From positions 117,563 through 181,562 of the forward strand of contig MNCI01022151.1 in NCBI GenBank assembly GCA_015680685.1: a DNA stretch of 64,000 bases, given 5' to 3'. The notes beneath the pieces were generated by a model, which did no database searches, was not told the origin of the DNA, and saw only the letters and a program-made list of their open reading frames with translations. Shown piece after piece: positions 59,860 to 64,000 of this stretch. The DNA is from Gnetum montanum. Its lineage: Eukaryota; Streptophyta; Gnetopsida; Gnetales; Gnetaceae. The position numbers were made by a program, and so were the translations under genes. Every line of letters begins with the position of its first letter. The first letter of the stretch is position 1.

Positions 59860-61082
59860 GACATAAGAATCATTAAAGGCATCAGTTGCATTCCCTTTAA
59901 AGGACTTGAGAACCTAAGTCAATCAATATTTTCAGTTAGCATAAGTTATTGCAAATTTTGCTATGAAGTTCCATGTTTCATATTTTAGAATTAAGTCAAG
60001 AAATTCAACAAAGAGACATAAGAGATAGGACTGAAATCACTTGCATCTCTTTTAAAGGAAGAATAGGAAATTACTATCTTTATTAACAATCATCAAAATT
60101 TTGGTGTAAGTTTATGCCTCTTAATTTTACTTAACAGAAAAAAATTCAAATCTTTTGTACTTTGTGATGCCATTCAAAGGATGTGCTTTTTGTTTTGGAT
60201 TTGACATGAAATCAAGCTCAAAGAATCAATGGAATTAGAGCACACTCTACTTGCTAATCATTGTGCGAACCTTGCTAACCAATTTTTACTGCACATGTAG
60301 TTTCCCCCTTCATGAGTTGATATATGATACCCCTTTTGTAGCTTTTGCAATGAGATCAACTGTAGCAACAACCCTTTGAATTCACCTCATGTTGTAAGAT
60401 GTTTCATTACACTACAAACATTCATGTTGTGACTAAAATCCTACTTTTACTATGAAATGACATAGCAGTCATGATCACTATTATTTATGGTCATTACCAA
60501 AAAATCCATATTATTGAATTTTAATTTTGATCTTTGTATAATTCATAGTATAACAAACAACTTTTTTGTTTGGGTTTTGGTCTCGATAACTGTGAAAGCA
60601 TGTGTTTGCATGCTTTGTTGTGAGGTTGTGTTCAGTTTGGTGGTGACATTTGGATTGTCATGTGTATGATTGGTTATAACATTAATAAATTTTAATATTG
60701 GGTTGGCTTTCATTTACAATGCTGAGTACTATATTTTCATACGTTTTTTTAAAGAATGCTTGCTAGGTATTTTATAAAAAAAATGCTTAAATATTCATGT
60801 TGAGATGGTTTTTAAAACATTGTGGATATGAAAAGAGTTTCTAGTTTATTTCAAAATTGTAGAAAATGCTTTCTATAAATCAAATCTACAAATATCATTT
60901 AAAAGTTGTAATCATTTCACATAGTTTCTGAAGAAAATTCAAAATCAACTCTTTTTTAAAGTAGATAGCAAGATAGAGTTATATACTTGTAAGAGGTGGA
61001 AAATTGACTTGAGCAAGTGAACATCTCTCTCATTGCCATCATTTGATGCATCCTCCTCTACTAGCAAAGATAAGCCACATCT
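59860..61082. other. AT-rich DNA, nothing recognised
   Basis: No gene or repeat is identified. The 60487-60669 frame has no recognisable domain. Confidence 0.55.
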
Positions 61083-61087
61083 AAGAG

Positions 61088-62160
61088 TGTTGGCGACCGT
61101 TTGGGACGCGACCGCCAACGAGTATCCTTGAACAGGATTTGGGTGCCCGCTGGTCTCTGGCTACACCAAGGCCCAGATACCTTCAAATAACTCAGTAGTT
61201 AATGTGAGTATGTGTGTGTGCTGTTGCGGCGTGCGGTTGTGTGCAATGTAACGATTGCGTGTGTGTGAAATACAAATGACTTACTTTAAGAGATTCAGCC
61301 AACTTTATCAAGTACTGTGAGTTATTTATAGTTTCCTATTTTGTTCAAACTACCTAGTCTACGCGGTCCCTATAATACCTGCTTGTAACAAATAAAATTT
61401 TGCAAAAACATTTGAGCACAACTCTGCAAATCTACTCCTAATTTTCCCCAGAGATAGATATAGTTCCGCAAGAAAACTAGAAATAGAGCAAGATTCAATG
61501 GAAATAGACAAAAAGAAAAGAAAGAAGATTTGTGTGGACCTCAAATATTTAAGCAAGGTAAAATGACACGAGTAAACACTTCGCAATAAAGCTATTCCAA
61601 ATTCAATATCTATGAATTATTCAAACTTCCAAAGCTCAAAATAAGCAATATCTTCAAGACAATCCTACTATGCTACCAAAAACTGCTGCGTAAACTACCA
61701 CGTACGAGACTCCATTTTGGCTAGACAATAGATGTCAACGATTGCATTTAAACAGAACCTTTAAAAGACTTGACAATTTATGATTGAAATAACACGGAAA
61801 ATCACTTTAAAGATAAAGAAGCTATTCTGGTCCCATCAAAATACCAAAGATTCTCTGAACCCTCTTGACTACCAAATTGTTCCACGGCGTGACTACAAAC
61901 AGAGGCTCTCTTCCAACAACCCAATAGCAGTTCCCAAACGTTGCACAATAATGAAATTCACTACTAAAATGCTTTTAAGGCTTTCATTCACTAGCGCTTC
62001 TATGGCAAAATTTTAACAGAAATTTCTATCGGGCAACAAGAACAATAAGAGCAATCTAAAAATCCCAAAATTACTTGCCAAGAATGATACTACCTAAACC
62101 ACTAGCTAAGCAATTTAAACAAAACAAAAAATGAAATGCATAACTCATAGGACCATGACA
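61088..62160 (-). mobile_element. Probable solo LTR, different family
   Basis: It is bounded by TGTTGGCGACC on the left and CATGACA on the right, with AAGAG at 61083-61087 and 62161-62165 as target-site duplication. On the minus strand it would run TGTCATGGTCC to CGCCAACA, with CTATAAATAACTC at about 61328 as TATA box. The GC-rich terminal 200 bp differs from the flanks. No related copy exists in the window to confirm it. Confidence 0.5.
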
Positions 62161-64000
62161 AAGAGGCTGAAATCTTTATTCTAGCAAGCCATCTTGCAAA
62201 CAATCTTCTTTACAAATCTTCCAAGTGTGATGATGATGCTCCTTGATCCTCCTCCCTTCTCCATGACCCTTGAAGCCTATTTATAGGATTCCAAGGTAGG
62301 TAGGGAAGTTACAATTTCAAAAAGATCTTAAAAAATATCTCACCTAACTTTTCTCCCAAGTAATTGGACAACCAATTAGGATATTCCTTACCCAACAAGC
62401 TAGGTAAGTTACAACAATTTTAGGTGGTTTCAACCACCAAAGAGATAACAATGTTACATTTGACATGTGTCCATGGTAATTACAATTATCAAAATAGAAT
62501 TTCCAAAATACATAGGAATACAAGCCATAGTGCTCCATACATATTTATCCCTTTGATTTTGCTTCTTCCAATGAGAAGTCAAGTTTTCAAAAAAATATCT
62601 CAAATATCTTTCCTAACTTCTCTCTTAAGTGAGGGGGTTATAACTCATTTATTTAATTAGTAAGGAGTTATATATAGAATTAGGAGAAACTAATATTATA
62701 ATAAATGTAATGTGATATATAAATATTGTAGATGTTTTAAATATGTATTGCAAATATGAGTAGTACGTAATAATGTTTTAAGATTTGGAATTAAAGGCAA
62801 GTACCATAGGTGATAAAAATTAATTTTTGATCAACCGCAACTCTATTTTGCCAAAATATTTCGTGATACCTGTCTCATTGTGCCTTTGTGTCTCCCTTGC
62901 CTTATTTCATTGACTGGTATGCATTGGCATCGGCATCGGTATGATTCGAATTGCAGGTTCCAGGCGGATGAAATTGTAACTACCGTTTCTTTAACTATCT
63001 AGAAAACCCAGATCTGTTCCGTGAAGTTGCAGGAGGATTATTTTCTTGGAAACGTGTTGAGCCATGGGAGGATTATTTTTGGGAAATCAGTTACAGGGAA
63101 TGGGAAGTTACGAAAAACCCTGCAATTGCCTGAAATATCCTGTGCAGTGTGCACCGTGCAGTTTGTTGAAATCGTGGATGTCCAACCCCAAAAATTGAAA
63201 TTGTCATGTATAGCATTGCCCTGTTTTCTAAAAATGATGTTAGTGGCAGTGCCGTCACATACGAAGACTTTGTTGTATCTTAACATTGATTTCTTCCCCC
63301 AAATCAGAAGGCATAGAATATCCGATAGTAAATTCGGGAATATGGTCAGGAAGTCCGTTATCGTAAATGCTTGAAACATAACACACCGCCATTGCGCTGG
63401 AAGAAAAGGAATTTTTCCTGAAACAATGCACCCTAAACAGAGGGTTTTAATTTCTGTTTGCCCCCCCTAAATTGATTTAGGGCCTCCCGCATTTTTTCTT
63501 CTCCTTTCCTACGTTTTTCCTGTTTATTTCCTTGCGTTTTTCTGGTTCATTTCCCTGCATTTTTTTTTGTTTGCCGATGCTCCATGGCCTGCAATACACA
63601 TCGGTTCCTTGCGTATGAAGGTTTCAAGCTTTGCTATTTTTTTATTTTGAATTAATACCCTGCAACGTTGTCCCCTTTTCCTTCGCTTTCTTCTCCCGCA
63701 GGTGGATGGAGATTGACTTACCTTCTCTTTTTCTGTAACTTTAAAACAATGAAGGCGTTGCTGGTTTTGCTAATTTGTGATTCTATCTTGTAAGGGTATA
63801 TCCGGATTTTGAACAACCGAAATTTGCAACTCGTAATTCTCACAAATCACATACTTTCTTCCTTGCCATAATACTAATTTCGAATTTTTTAGGGGACAAA
63901 TTTGGTACCTTTATCTCAACAGCCAGCCTTCAACATTAAAGCTGAAATGCTCTTGTGCCTTCACAACCATAGATTCTTTTTCCATTAAAATATTTCAACT
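62161..64000. other. Right-hand flank, no certain gene
   Basis: A minus-strand CCTATAAATAGG at about 62277-62288, with AATAAAG near 62180, resembles an LTR promoter and polyadenylation pair but has no clear ends. Overlapping open frames at 63021-63374 (plus) and 63038-63379 (minus) match no family I recognise. The DNA from 63400 onward is pyrimidine-rich, as in plant 5' UTRs, and could lead into a gene beyond the window. Confidence 0.35.

Noticed and set aside
63021-63379. Open frames of 117 and 113 residues on opposite strands
   Set aside because: Mirror frames with no recognisable family. At most one can be real, and neither has supporting context.

Overview
This window is nuclear DNA from a seed plant. 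It is AT-rich and gene-poor, and nested LTR retrotransposons make up most of it. Long, old LTRs that have decayed mainly by transitions, together with a non-RD leucine-rich-repeat receptor kinase, would suit a large-genome plant such as a conifer; that is inference, because nothing here fixes the species. I find one convincing host gene, one broken NLR resistance-gene relic, and one deadenylase-like retrocopy carried inside a retrotransposon.

Layout. 1-8597: 3' part of an Athila-like Ty3 element (D1), with a pol relic, a non-coding spacer, a second coiled-coil ORF (ORF2), a polypurine tract and a 3' LTR. 8598-10040: scrambled LTR pieces, including two tandem 290-bp units that each begin with an LTR end plus primer binding site. 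10041-15049: AT-rich DNA with an NLR relic on the minus strand. 15055-26865: minus-strand LTR element E, which has no recognisable pol, carries a CCR4-like deadenylase relic, and is itself invaded by F (19123-24951), a younger GC-rich Ty3 chromovirus. 28143-31521: LRR receptor-like kinase on the minus strand, with one intron and three single-base frame breaks in homopolymers. 32860-32872: assembly gap.

33100-55836: relics of a chromovirus and of a second D-type element (D2). D2's ORF2 is split by element B (35487-44659, with a minus-strand solo LTR in its 5' LTR) and by element A (47450-54421, lacking RT, RNase H and integrase). 55837-64000: mostly unique AT-rich DNA with two solo LTRs and several tRNA-derived SINE-like fragments.

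A, B, D1, D2 and two solo LTRs belong to one broad family. They share TGATGA...ATCA LTR ends, tRNA-Asp primer sites where visible, an AATAAAGAT signal, palindromes upstream of the TATA box, and a 3' spacer between pol and ORF2. In that spacer, four copies share a short core (TGGGGAGGACCCACT or a decayed form) flanked by arms that pair with each other. Two of the pairs differ between D1 and D2 by compensatory changes, which suggests a conserved RNA structure. This hairpin, and ORF2 with its possible own promoter, are the most interesting undescribed candidates here.
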